Made by a program: the position numbers and the translations under genes
In this document: positions 55,201 through 64,000 of the stretch, piece after piece
Layout: the number at the start of each line of letters is the position of its first letter
How positions within the stretch are numbered: the first letter of the stretch is position 1
Assembly (NCBI GenBank): GCA_947652115.1
Contig: OX393569.1
Span: 6,928,794-6,992,793 of the forward strand
Reading direction: 5' to 3'
Source of the DNA: Blastomussa wellsi
Lineage: Eukaryota > Cnidaria > Anthozoa > Scleractinia > Plerogyridae
DNA length: 64,000 nt
Notes under the pieces: generated by a model
The model's database searches: none
Told to the model about the DNA's origin: nothing
What the model saw: only the letters and a program-made list of their open reading frames with translations

Positions 55201-58200
55201 CGCTTCTGTTTTTCGTCCTTGGTAAATTATTATTCTAATTTATAAAAGATATGGCTTCGGTATCCATGGTGACTAAACGCCTTTAACTGAATTAAATTGC
55301 ATGTTATTTTTTTCAGCGTGAACCAGTTGTAGCTACCAGCTGGCAGTCTGCTTTGCAAGCCGACTCCGCTTTGTCCTCTCATGCAATCAGCGTCAAGGTC
55401 CAAAGACCGGAAGAGATTGATGACATATTCGACACCATCTCTTATCAAAAGGTGATCAGACCATAGCACGTGTGAAGCAATGAGCTGAAATACCCAAATT
55501 AAATGAGACTTAGCTGTAAGGTGAAGTTTGATTGGGATTCTGTGAGTCATTGGTCGGAAGCGAAGAAGTCATGTGATACTTTCCCGCGGCTCGTGTGCTC
55601 TCTCACGTGACTCCGTAGCGACCAATGACCAATGGCGAAACAGAGTCATTGAGTGGGTGGCTGTCAGCTGGGATGTTGCAGGTGCTTCAAAAAAGATTTG
55701 TCAGAAACGGAAATTCTGAAAATCTTGATCAGTTGAAGAATTTTCTACTGTTTATCAGGGGATGTCAGTCGTGGGTTTCGATAAATAATGGAAATGTCAG
55801 AGAAGAAGTGATAAATACAGTCAGGGGAAATAGTAAAGGACCAGTTGATGTCGAAATCCCGCCTCGAGACAGGACTGAGCTCACGCTGTTCGTCCCTGAA
55901 GTTGCTATGTAACATGACGTGTTTGATTGCGCAATAGCTTTAAGAGTGCTCACCCTAGTCTTTGATTGGATAAAATAAGTTGACAACTCTTGCAGAGTGC
56001 TTGAACGAAAATTTGCCCAAACTGGCACTTGTTCCCGCGACTCAATAAGTGATGAACAGTCTGTAGAGCGATTCCCAAATAACTAGTCTGCGTAGCTGGC
56101 GGTTTATTTTGGTAGCGCGCTCGATCGAAACAAACAGTGAAAGCCGCGAAACCGGAAACTGAGAGGCGAAGCCGCGAGGGGCCTGAGGGAGAGCGCACTG
56201 CGCTCAGGCCCTCTCGGCTTGCACTCCTTGTTTCGATCGAGCGCGCTACAAAATAAACAGCCAGCTGTGCAGGCTACAAATAACGAATATACTGTAGTAG
56301 TAATTACAGGCAATAATAGCGTAATTTCCGATTAACCAAACGCAGGCCTCGAAAAAATGACCCATGAGAAGGGCGGGGAATTTGCCGTTTGCATTGTCCT
56401 TTCTAAAATTGCTTATTCTACAATCCCTGACCGTCCCGTTTCAATTAAACTTGGCTACCTTCGCTGCAGGAAGTGTATGCCTTAGGTTTAGTTGTTGTCA
56501 ACTCCGTTCTTTCCAAAACAAATATATTCTAGTTAATTTTGTTGAATACTTTTAGGGAGCAATGATCCTTCGCATGCTGATGAATTTTCTTGGCGAAGAA
56601 AACTTCTTGAATGGAATAAAGGTATGGTCGGATTGTTCTAAGAGTAAGAATGCCAAGTTGAATGAGCAACGCCATGATATCTTGAGTTATTTTTTGCGAT
56701 GAACCAAATTACCCTTAAAATATAGGAAACCGAAAACTAATAGTTTACTAAGGAAGAAAAACACCAAAGAGGTGATACTAATCCAAAAAGGAACAAGGAT
56801 GGTTAAGGATGGAGGGGATTGAGACGGATTGCAAATGACGATTTTGAAAAATTTAGGCTAAATTTTTCAAAATTCACAAACCGTGACGTAGCTCCTTTAA
56901 GGAGGTTCGCGCGAATATCTTCCGGCAGTGAATTCACCGCTAGCTGTGAGATAATGGGTTACCCCAAGAGAAAATAAATGGTTACTCGTGCAGGAAATGT
57001 AAAAAAAACAAAGAATCCCTCACATTTTCACACGCCTAACAGGTGCCGTCACATGACAAGATTTAGTGCCGCGTGAACAGACAAATTGGAAATTTTTAAA
57101 CCTTTCCACGTTGTTTTTTTTTTCTCGTCTGTCTAAAATTGTAAAAGAAAGTTTCATTTAAAAAAGTAGGTTTCACCAACCGTTTAAGAGAGGAAACTGC
57201 AACTGAAGTTAACGCAACGGCTACAAGCCCTTTTTAATTATACGGTTAAAAAATTTTCGTCCCCAGAGGGTGCGACCTTTTGGTCAGCACTAAGCTAGCA
57301 TCGAGACCTCTGGGCCTCCAACACCGGAAGTCCAAGATTCACGGACTCATTGTCAAGCCTGACAAATATGATTGGCTGAAAATTACAGAGCGAGTACTCT
57401 GCGCATGGTCAAATATTGGGGTCTGCCAGAGGTCTCGAGCCCTTGCGCAGATCGTACTTTTCGTACACTACTCTTTTAGAACATGCCACTGTGATCGTAG
57501 CTGTTGCGTAAATGATGTATAGAGCCTGCGAATATCACCGTCTCCCGTCGTCAGTTGTGAATCCGCGAAGTTGCCAAAGTGTGGAATCTTAGTTGTCTAA
57601 TTGCTCGTTAAAATCTCGATGTAGTTCTGCGGATTGGGAGGCCGTTATATTTTGACGGTTGGCGCAGCTGTACAAAGAAACCCGGGTCTTTAACATGTCA
57701 GCCATTTGACAAGAAGAATCATTTTTCCACACTTATTTTTTCGTCCATAGCGCTACATACAAACGTACAAATACGGGAACGCTAATGCAGAGGAACTGTG
57801 GGATGCTATTGGCGAGGTAAGGTAATTAGCAACTGATTGATGTCGTTCCTGGATGGGATGCTACTCCATTGCAGGGTTACCTCCAATCATTAAATTAAAA
57901 AAAAAATGAAATTCACCTCTACCCATTTTAACACTTGATTGGAAAAAGGCACTGTGTGACAACTCTCCGTCTGCGAGACTTCGCGGGGGCACGATGACAG
58001 ACTGAATTTTTGGGAAGACTTTACTAAACATTGACCGGGACCAGATTACACACACATGAAGGTCATTCTACACATTTCAAAATAAAAGAAAGAAAATATT
58101 TTATTCCAAACATCAACAATCGAATCCGGGAAAATTCGTCTCACTTGCCACTATATACCAACTGGACGCTAGCTGTCAGAACCCCCCCCCCCCCCCCCCA

Positions 58201-61200
58201 CTTTAAAATACGCTCCGCCGTCCCTGCTAACTAACCGGTAAGGGGACTAACCACAAGTAAATTGGGATGGAAGCTAATCCCAAACAAACTGTCGCTGCGC
58301 CTTGGCGTCTAGTGTGCCCCCAGTCTAAGTCTAAGGCCACGACGTAGTGCTCCCGGTCAGGGCTTGAACCCGGAACGGACGATCGGCGTCAAGCGCACTA
58401 ACCATTAGGCCACTGCGCCTCTTTATAACAAAGAACAACCGCAATCCATCTAGCTTCAAACTCAAAGCTTTCTTCATTTACCTGGTCTTACAAAAGATGT
58501 GAATAATGAAGCATATAGGCAATACTGCATTTTAAACATGTAGTGACAAGGCTTAATTGTCAGTACTCTTTTTCCGAAAATTCTTGCCTATTCCGGCTCA
58601 AGGCAAATGGAAATATTGACGTGAAGGGAATGATGAAAGCTTGGACAGATCAGAAAGGATTCCCGATCGTCAACATAAGAAGAACAGGAAACGTATTTCA
58701 CGTTGAACAGGAGGACATCCTTGAGGATTTGAAGAAAGACAGGGATCGGTCAGACAACAGGTAATCAGGAATGAATAAACTTAATTTGTTTTTCATTATT
58801 TAGGAGTCGGTGGACTACAAGATGTTTCTCAAGATCATTCCAGTGAGCTAACACGCGAGCCCGCGGGAGTAGGGGGCCAGTACCCCTCAATTTTCCTCAC
58901 TCGCCATACAGAAAGACGTCAAAGACTGCAGGAAAAAAAAAACTTTCATCTCTCGCCACAGTATGATAATAAATGGCATGTAGGACGAAAGTGGTCCAGC
59001 TCTAAAATTTGTTAACATAACTCTTTTTTGTTGAAATATTTTCATAGGGAAAGGTGGTTCATTCCTATATCTTACGTCACGCAGTCCCATCAAACACCGC
59101 GGTGGGTTTCGATGTCACCAAAATACCGTGAGTGTGGAACTTTATCTCCTGTTGAATTTCTTTCTTTCTTACTAATAAATTATTTAGCTACAGAATTACT
59201 TGTCATTACCTGCACAGCAAGAAATGAGGCAGTGCAGCAATGCCAATCTAGAACCAATCACAGACCTAATATCAATCGCAAAAACCACGAAATATTGATG
59301 ACTCGTGCATAAGCAAAACTATGATACTACTGATACTATCCAGTGTTAGATAATTCAACTACCATCTTTGTTTACTTTGATGTCATGAAAGACAAAGGTA
59401 GGTAAAACCTCGTGCCTAGTGGCACGTGCTGCCGGAGCTCATCCCGGTTTCTGTAGCATAAAGTAGCTAGGAATATTTCTCCACCCCCCCTAGATGGGGT
59501 GCTAGTCCATCACAGGGTTACCCCCAGCATTATGGTGCCGATACCCAGTTATACACTTGGGCAGAGAGAGGCACTGTGAGAGTAAAGTGTCTTGCCCAAG
59601 AACACAACACAGTGCCCCGGCCAGGGCTCGAACCCGGCCGTCCGATCTGGAGTTCAGCGCACTAACTAGGCCATAATGCCTCCCACACATGAAAAGAAGT
59701 AGAAAAGACGATATCAAATGGAGAAAAATATAGGGTAAATGGGCTAGCCTGTCTAGCACTTGCTGCCTACCTGTACTTTCATGAAACTGTTATGCAACTC
59801 CTCAACACAAAACGTTGTGCGCGATGCGCATAATTTTCAGTTTCTGTTTTGTCGTAACCGAAAATAACACGCCCTCAACTGAACAATTGCCCGTGTATTT
59901 GCGCACGTATCAGTTACCAACTCAGCACTGTTTCACTGTGTTTTTGTCTCTGTGTCTTGCCTCGTCAGAATCGTACCAGCTAACCAAAGCGTCCACTGAG
60001 AGCTGGATCCTGGTTAATATTAATGCTACAGGGTTCTTCATGGTGAATTATGATGAGGAAACCTGGAAAAAGCTTGCATCACAACTCAGAGAAGACCATC
60101 TGGTAACAGTTTATTCGTGTTTCTGGTCCTCAAAAAGAAATTGTTAGGACCAAACCCTTTTTTGGATACTTTTAACCCCTTAAAGGGACACTGTCACGCG
60201 TGATTATAGAAAGTTTTATGTTCTAATTTCCATATTATTGTGCCAAATGCCACCAAATACACGAATGAATTTGATAAAAAGATTCCACAGAACAAGATAG
60301 AACAGGTATTTTGGGAAAGTATTACAGGATTACAAGGATGGAAGTGGATTGCAGTTCATCAAAATTGATTTCTGGACAGGATGTCCAGAAATCAAAGCTG
60401 AAATTCTATAAGGCAAAAACTGCTGAGCCTCGTTTTCACGTTGAACGCCATATTTCGTAACTACCCCTATTTAAGTTGAGCCTGCGATAATATATTCTTT
60501 TGTAAAGACAATATGCGAACGAGGCGAAAGGGTCAAAACATCGGACAACACAATGCACAATGACCCTTTAGCCTCGTTTGTATGTCAAACCGCTGAGAAC
60601 TCCAATAAGAGCCATTCGGGAGTACATAGTACCTAGTCCTAAAGAGCAATTCTTCCATTAGAATCCGGTGTTAAACCTTTTCTGTCGGGTGGGTTGAACG
60701 AAACAATTTTTTTAAGGGTCCAGCTCCTTGACTATCTGGTGAAATTTTGAATCTCTTCCGTTATTTTTTCTTCTCAGTTGATATTTCTTTGCTTTCACCA
60801 CTTTTAGCATTTTTCTCCTTCTATTGCAAGACGATAAAGCACGATTACAGCAAACTGCAGGCCATACTTATTAAAATATGATATATCGGGCGTGACAGTG
60901 CCCCTTTAATCAAAATCCATTATTGGCACAGATGCATTTTTCATTAATTTTTGCCAACTGTCCAAATTTAAAATAAATTGGACAGTTTTTGTTCAAACTG
61001 TCCAATTTAAGAAAAATCTGGATACCTTCCATAAACCAATCAATTGTCAAGAAAAACTAGTTTGGAGGGCGAAACATTTGCCGTGTTCATAAATTTTTGG
61101 ATGCTGTATAATTAATAGGTAACAGGACTACATGCTAGTCCAATTTGGAAATATAATTGGATTTAAAACATTCCTCTAACTGCCAAATTGGATGAGGCCG

Positions 61201-63605
61201 TAGGCCTCATCCAATTTGGCAGTCCTCGGAATTTTTCTCATCCAAGTATTTTCAAATTGGACAGCATGTAGTCCTATTACATATACTATTCAGTGGTTTA
61301 TCCGCCTCTTAATACATACAATAACATACATACATACATACAGCCCTGGGAACGAGTTTTGTGGCAACCCGCGTTTTTTGGCGGGAAATCCATTCGTAAT
61401 GCGAGGCGAAGCGTTGCGTTTTTTACAAATTTCTAAAACGACAGTAGGGTCAACGAGTTTATTCAGGTATTTTTTTAAGTTCAAAACTTTGGAAAAAACA
61501 TAGCTAATACCCTTATATCTTGTTATATCAATGTCGGCTAACGGGAGTAGAGTAAATTCATCTTCGAGGAGACAAGGTTTAAGCGAACTGTGACTTGAAA
61601 GAGAGCTAGGGAGAGCACAGGCGGCCCAAGCTTACTTCATGTAGCCGTCATGATGATTTTGACTTACAGACTTTGTATGGGAACTTCACTTCAGTTCTCA
61701 AAATGCAAAATACAACCGTGAATGTATAAATAAACTTCACCTACCTCTAAATGGAATTGTGTTTGTTTCTTCCGTGTAATCCGGAGTTAATTTGGGGCCA
61801 TTTGAAGGTAGCTTTTGAGTCGGGCATTGTTCGGTGTAGTCTCCTATAAGAACCAAGTGAAAGACAGGAGACTCGGGCTGTAATACTCCGGAGGCGACCC
61901 GACAAATCACTCTCGCATCACAAAATAAGGCAAAGAATTCCATAAAAAACACCATATCCATGTAGCCAGATAATTTCCCCATTGTATTTACTCTTCTTGG
62001 TGTTTGCACTGGGATTTCAACATGTTGAATGGTATATTTCAATGTTCAACATCACATGATACATTGCTCAACATTTGTTGTTCACCAAATGTTGAACCGT
62101 GTATCACTGGCTTTGCGTGGGGTAAAACTTCTTTCGTCGTTCCCAGAATAATTTCCAATTCCTTTTTTAAGAGGACAACCTTTACAATATTTTCTGTTTT
62201 GTTATGCACCGCTTTTAGGTTTTCAGTCCTTCCAACAGAGCTGGATTGATACATGACGTTTTCACTCTTTCTTGGTGAGTATTCATGGCATGGACGTGAA
62301 GACGGGTTTTGGCCATCCTCGCAGCAGGAGCACAGAAGATAGGACCTGGGTTCCAGTTCAGTCCAATAAGCCATTTCCTAGTTCTCTTTTGCCTCAGTGT
62401 CAAAACGAGTCTAAATGTGAAACCACGTGAAAATGTGTTTCACCTGCATCTTCATTTTTATGCAAAGCAAACTCATTTTCATATGAATGGTTTCGCACTT
62501 ACACTCGTTTAGAAACAGAGGTCAAAGGGAACTCGAGCAGACGAAAATGGACCCACTACGGAAAGACGCGAAACTTTTTCTTTTGTTGAAATGGCTGGAA
62601 CGTGTTCCTAAAGTGTATTTTCTTTTTCAGTGGAGGTCTGTTGGATCCAGTCCTCGCTTTGAACCTCTCAACATACCTGGTCCGAGAGCAGCACCCAGTC
62701 CCCTGGGCCGTAGCGAGACACGTGCCCAAGTGTCTCATGGGAGTATTCACTAAGCCTCACAAACTACTGTACAAGGTACGTACACCTATCTATCATACAG
62801 AATAAAAGTTGGTGATGTGAAAACTACTGCTTCCTGGATTAGCTTTTACATTAATTAGTTCATTCTCGTCCCCATAGCCCTTTTCGTTTCTCTTAGCTGG
62901 TTGGGCCTTGGCACGAAAAACGAAGTGCTCTGGGGACATAGAATTCTAAAAAAATTACTGATATTTTTCTATTGGCTGGCTGAGATCAAAGAAATCTTAA
63001 ACGGAAGTCAAAATGTTCGCCGGCCGCCATATTGCAGCACAAAACATGTAGAAACAAAAATACTATATACATGAAGTCCGGAGGTGCTAGAATCTAGGAC
63101 TGGAAATTCTTTGTCTCCCCGAGCCCTTCGTTTCTCGTGCGAAGGCCCCGCCGACTAAGAGAAACGAAAAGGGCTATGGGGACGAGGATGGAATTAGTTA
63201 ACCTTTCCGATTAATATCCATTCACATCAACCAACTTGTTTTATTGAAGTCACCAACAGAAAACGGAAAGACGGAATTTATTACGAATGCTTTCATTGTG
63301 CCAAATTTGAGGACAAACATCAGTTAGAAGCGTTTTAATTTTAGGGGAAATAACGATTTTAAACAGACCTGAAGGTGGCAGACAATAGTTTCCAGCATAG
63401 GGTCATTACCGCCGCTGTTTAACAGTTTTTGCTATAGTAACGGTATCAAACATTGCCCAATTATTTGTCAACAAGGTTTATTAAGGGATGGAAAATGCTA
63501 GAAACCGTTATGAGCCATCTTGAACGCGTTTTAGCTTTGGTGTGAACGGGGTATAAGGAACGCTAGCTTTCCTGGCGCGTTATCACTGAATTCGGAGAGT
63601 TATTA

Positions 63606-63655
<50 letters not shown>

Positions 63656-64000
63656 GTTATTGTTATTGTTATTGTTATTGTTATTGTTATTGTTATTGTT
63701 GTTATTATTATTATAAATGGGGATAATCCTTTATGCCCCTCCGCTTCTCACTGGACGCTACTCGTTTGGCAAACTGTCTTATCATCATTCCAGTTCTATT
63801 GTTCTTCTCCAAATCTCCTAAGACCAAAGTAATTACATACTTTTCTAGGGCGAACTCAAGCTTAGCTAATCCACTTGTTGCTTGTGTAGCTTTGGCCCAA
63901 CTTGCAACAGATTATAAGCAATTATGCATGTGAAATCTCATTTGACCTCTTTATGTTTCAGCAATTCTTGTGGCGCCTTCAAGATCACCTTATCAACTTG
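40258..64000 (+). CDS. M1-family membrane aminopeptidase (3' end beyond window)
   Basis: Zinc aminopeptidase of the APN/ERAP type, trimming N-terminal residues of peptides, probably at the cell surface. Exons: 40258-40934, 42230-42503, 43822-43942, 45095-45249, 50243-50359, 55317-55451, 56556-56621, 57751-57816, 58603-58760, 59048-59127, 59969-60102, 62631-62775 and 63962-64000+. A basic cytosolic tail (KKKK, RSKK) precedes a signal-anchor helix at about 43-60 and a lumenal stalk; the M1 N-domain starts at [13 protein letters not shown]. Active site: HELAHQ 404-409 and E427, exactly HEXXH-x18-E; Y491 in TISYQKGA is the expected transition-state Tyr. The exopeptidase motif is GAMEE (368-372), not GAMEN. 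Phases agree through exon 11. Exon 12 begins in phase 2 after an exon ending in phase 0, so one short exon is unplaced between 60103 and 62630. The subfamily is not resolved. Confidence 0.9.
40935..42229 (+). other. Aminopeptidase intron 1 with SINE
   Basis: Carries the truncated SINE at 41677-41880. The rest is unremarkable. Confidence 0.5.
41677..41880 (-). mobile_element. tRNA-derived SINE copy, head missing
   Basis: Body only: GTAGCATGAAGCGACAGAGAG, GGATGGGATGCTAGTC, CGGTACCCATTTATACACC and GTGTCTTGCCCAAGAACACA. It stops before the tRNA-like head. Confidence 0.7.
43350..43772. mobile_element. TIR element in aminopeptidase intron 2
   Basis: Ends AAGCTCCTAAAGGAGCTGTC and GACAGCTCCTATAGGGAGCTT are inverted, continuing into AACATAACC / GGTCATGTT. 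Each end is itself a small palindrome. ORFs inside show no family. Confidence 0.65.
44046..44984. mobile_element. TIR element with AATTTAATTCG repeats
   Basis: The left end TAAGGCCTTGTTTATTCGTCG and the reversed right end TTAGGCCTAGTTTATACGTCG match. The terminal 100 bases on both sides are made of AATTAAATTCG(A/T) repeats on both strands. No transposase. In aminopeptidase intron 3. Confidence 0.65.
45250..46200 (+). other. Aminopeptidase intron 4, left part
   Basis: Repeated CCCCGTTAATACGGCC-type words (45330-46110) suggest a degenerate short repeat. No gene. Confidence 0.4.
47039..47997 (+). pseudogene. Broken transposon-encoded protein, N-terminal part
   Basis: Overlapping frames read like one damaged protein: [17 protein letters not shown] in one frame, then frame changes and stops near 47435 and 47571. 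From 47596 a clean stretch of 133 residues follows with the cysteine cluster [13 protein letters not shown]. The family was not recognised; similar TDKGPG-containing proteins occur in cnidarian repeats as I recall. Confidence 0.5.
47994..48500 (+). pseudogene. Transposon-encoded SAP-domain protein, C-terminal part
   Basis: 168 residues, overlapping the end of the preceding frame by four bases, consistent with a frameshift in one original [22 protein letters not shown] followed by [12 protein letters not shown] resembles a SAP DNA-binding motif. The tail is acidic (EDIEDDDEN and similar). Probably the end of the element's main protein. Confidence 0.5.
49214..49592. repeat. Long foldback element, arms about 165 bp
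   Basis: The left arm (49214-49400) mirrors the right arm (49405-49592): for example ACCAAATTCTGACTATTTAT and GGGGCGTGGGTCTATTCCTG occur in both. The short centre holds ACTGATTTGCAT and its mirror. No coding content; a MITE-like sequence in aminopeptidase intron 4. Confidence 0.8.
50360..52918 (+). other. Aminopeptidase intron 5, left part
   Basis: A duplicated stretch (ACCAATCAGTATAAAGGACGGAAATAACC at 51659 and 52000) is the only repeat noted. Overlapping short ORFs near 50490-50880 on both strands have no recognisable family. Confidence 0.4.
52919..54268 (-). CDS. BTB-BACK-PHR protein (BTBD3/6-like)
   Basis: 449-residue protein, single coding exon, nested antisense in intron 5 of the aminopeptidase gene. 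BTB domain at about 20-130 ([46 protein letters not shown]); BACK domain at about 140-235; C-terminal PHR domain at about 300-449 ([20 protein letters not shown]). This is the layout of BTBD1/2/3/6, proposed substrate adaptors of cullin-3 ubiquitin ligases. I chose the ATG at 54268 ([14 protein letters not shown]) because the homologous region begins there. The extra 39 codons upstream run into a likely 72-bp 5'UTR intron (54319-54390, GTAAGA..TTTTCAG). The ORF is intact. The exact orthologue is uncertain because these genes are multiplied in cnidarians. Confidence 0.9.
   Translation of the reverse strand: MAIIEKNWQTARPTIKERSKFMFNNDLFSDVKFVVPKAMSESESKEVIPAHKFVLSISSPVFEAMFYGELAETGDSIELPDCEYESLSELFRYMYSDEVNLSGSNVMGVLYLAKKYMVPSLAHECTEYLQDHLDPSSVFSILPFAQKYEEKSLVYRCWKVIDKQTEEAVKSDGFATIEGSLLEAVVKRDTLSVKEVDLFKAVNQWATKECERKGLIADGEVKRRILGESIVKQIRFPVMKEAEFANVVLDSRILTPEEVIAFFKFYNSALRTPLEFLDTERSGFCDDNANHCNRFQSVEKIGTGWRYGGKTDYINFTVDKDIMLHGLCLCGSKNNDYSVRLEIKERNNSALVSKTGTFPSKLLQYANGDYYGFEVLFDSAVKLNKNNCYQIEALISGPASWSGQRGNSTVICSGVTFTLSNHMHYSRPEGNGTSTSIGQFPKILFSVLS
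54319..54390 (-). other. Probable 5'UTR intron of the BTB gene
   Basis: On the minus strand a donor G|GTAAGATG at 54390 and an acceptor CCGTTTTCAG| at 54319 delimit 72 bases. This explains the in-frame but unconserved residues before the chosen start codon. Confidence 0.5.
54391..55316 (+). other. Aminopeptidase intron 5, right part
   Basis: Upstream region of the nested BTB gene. No repeat or gene recognised. Its promoter should lie here, but no motif stands out. Confidence 0.4.
56085..56275. repeat. Foldback element, copy 2
   Basis: Same family as 27699-27893: TTTATTTTGGTAGCGCGCTC, CGATCGAAACAA and their mirror near 56250. In aminopeptidase intron 6. Confidence 0.7.
57847..58422 (-). mobile_element. 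tRNA-derived SINE copy, interrupted
   Basis: The tail part (57850-57960, GGATGGGATGCTACTCCATT) and the tRNA-like head (58330-58422, GGGCTTGAACCCGGAACGG, GCACTAACCATTAGGCCACT) belong to the 7969 family. About 370 unrelated bases, including an 18-base C-run, lie between them. Confidence 0.6.
59413..59690 (-). mobile_element. tRNA-derived SINE copy, nearly full length
   Basis: The most complete copy: tail GGAGCTCATCCCGGTTTCTG, core GATACCCAGTTATACAC and TCTTGCCCAAGAACACAACA, head GGGCTCGAACCCGG and CACTAACTAGGCCATAATGC. In aminopeptidase intron 10. Confidence 0.75.
60184..60905. mobile_element. TIR element with TTAA target duplication
   Basis: Ends AGGGACACTGTCACGC and GCGTGACAGTGCCCCT are inverted and flanked by TTAA on both sides (60180-60183, 60906-60909). 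Non-coding, 722 bp, with an internal GACCCTTT/AAAGGGTC palindrome. TTAA use points to the piggyBac or Kolobok superfamilies. In the intron where an aminopeptidase exon is missing. Confidence 0.7.
61112..61290. mobile_element. Small TIR element with perfect central hairpin
   Basis: Outer ends share GTAATAGGACTACATGCT and GTCCAATTTG in reverse. The centre is a 20-base perfect stem at 61180-61222 with a 3-base loop. A solo end occurs at 38521-38570. Confidence 0.65.
62396..62540. repeat. Dispersed palindromic repeat, copy 3
   Basis: Shares GTGTTTCACCTGCAT, GCAAACTCATTTTCATATGA and the AAACGAGT ends with copies at 9690 and 11087. Lies 90 bases upstream of an aminopeptidase exon. Confidence 0.55.
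62861..63191. mobile_element. hAT-like MITE with 8-bp target duplication
   Basis: The left end CATTCTCGTCCCCATAGCCC and the reversed right end CCATCCTCGTCCCCATAGCCC match and continue through TTTTCGTTTCTCTTAG. AATTAGTT lies directly outside both ends (62853-62860, 63192-63199). An 8-bp duplication fits hAT elements. Confidence 0.75.
63601..63714. repeat. TTA/TTATTG microsatellite
   Basis: TTA repeats followed by TTATTG repeats over about 110 bases, in the last aminopeptidase intron of the window. Confidence 0.95.

Overview
The window is animal nuclear DNA, most likely from an anthozoan cnidarian such as a reef-building coral. Genes are split by GT..AG introns, the sequence is AT-rich, and introns and spacers are packed with small inverted-repeat elements, tRNA-derived SINEs, Penelope-like fragments and an ISL2EU-type DNA transposon. 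The assignment rests on gene architecture and repeat content; no marker gene proves the species.

Layout. (1) 585-8595 (+): the last eight exons of mitochondrial proline dehydrogenase (PRODH), 5' end outside the window; its introns hold several TIR elements, Penelope LTR fragments with hammerhead-like motifs, a 76-bp minisatellite and a SINE. (2) 8.6-14.4 kb: no gene recognised, mostly repeats. (3) 14433-21212: a 6.8 kb DNA transposon with matching ends and two intact convergent ORFs, a THAP+DDE transposase (+) and a 1062-aa SAP/SWIM/YqaJ protein (-) whose C-terminus looks like a cysteine protease. (4) 21.2-29.0 kb: intergenic repeats. (5) 29017-36884 (-): complete seven-exon protein O-fucosyltransferase 1 (POFUT1), 373 codons, with a divergent candidate first exon at 37040. 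(6) 40258-64000+ (+): an M1-family type II membrane aminopeptidase, 13 recognised exons, running off the right end; one exon is not found. Its intron 4 carries a LINE interrupted by a Harbinger-like transposon, and its intron 5 hosts a complete BTB-BACK-PHR gene on the opposite strand (52919-54268).

The three main host genes have unrelated jobs: proline catabolism in mitochondria, O-fucosylation of EGF repeats (for example Notch) in the ER, and cell-surface peptide trimming. No operon-like logic is expected. The most unusual items are the ISL2EU element with its possible protease domain, two families of inverted hammerhead-like ribozyme motifs, the GAMEE (not GAMEN) exopeptidase motif in the aminopeptidase, the missing ER-retrieval tail of POFUT1, and several nested insertions whose target duplications can be read directly. 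All exon boundaries were placed by hand from splice consensus, reading phase and recalled family similarity; no alignment was run.
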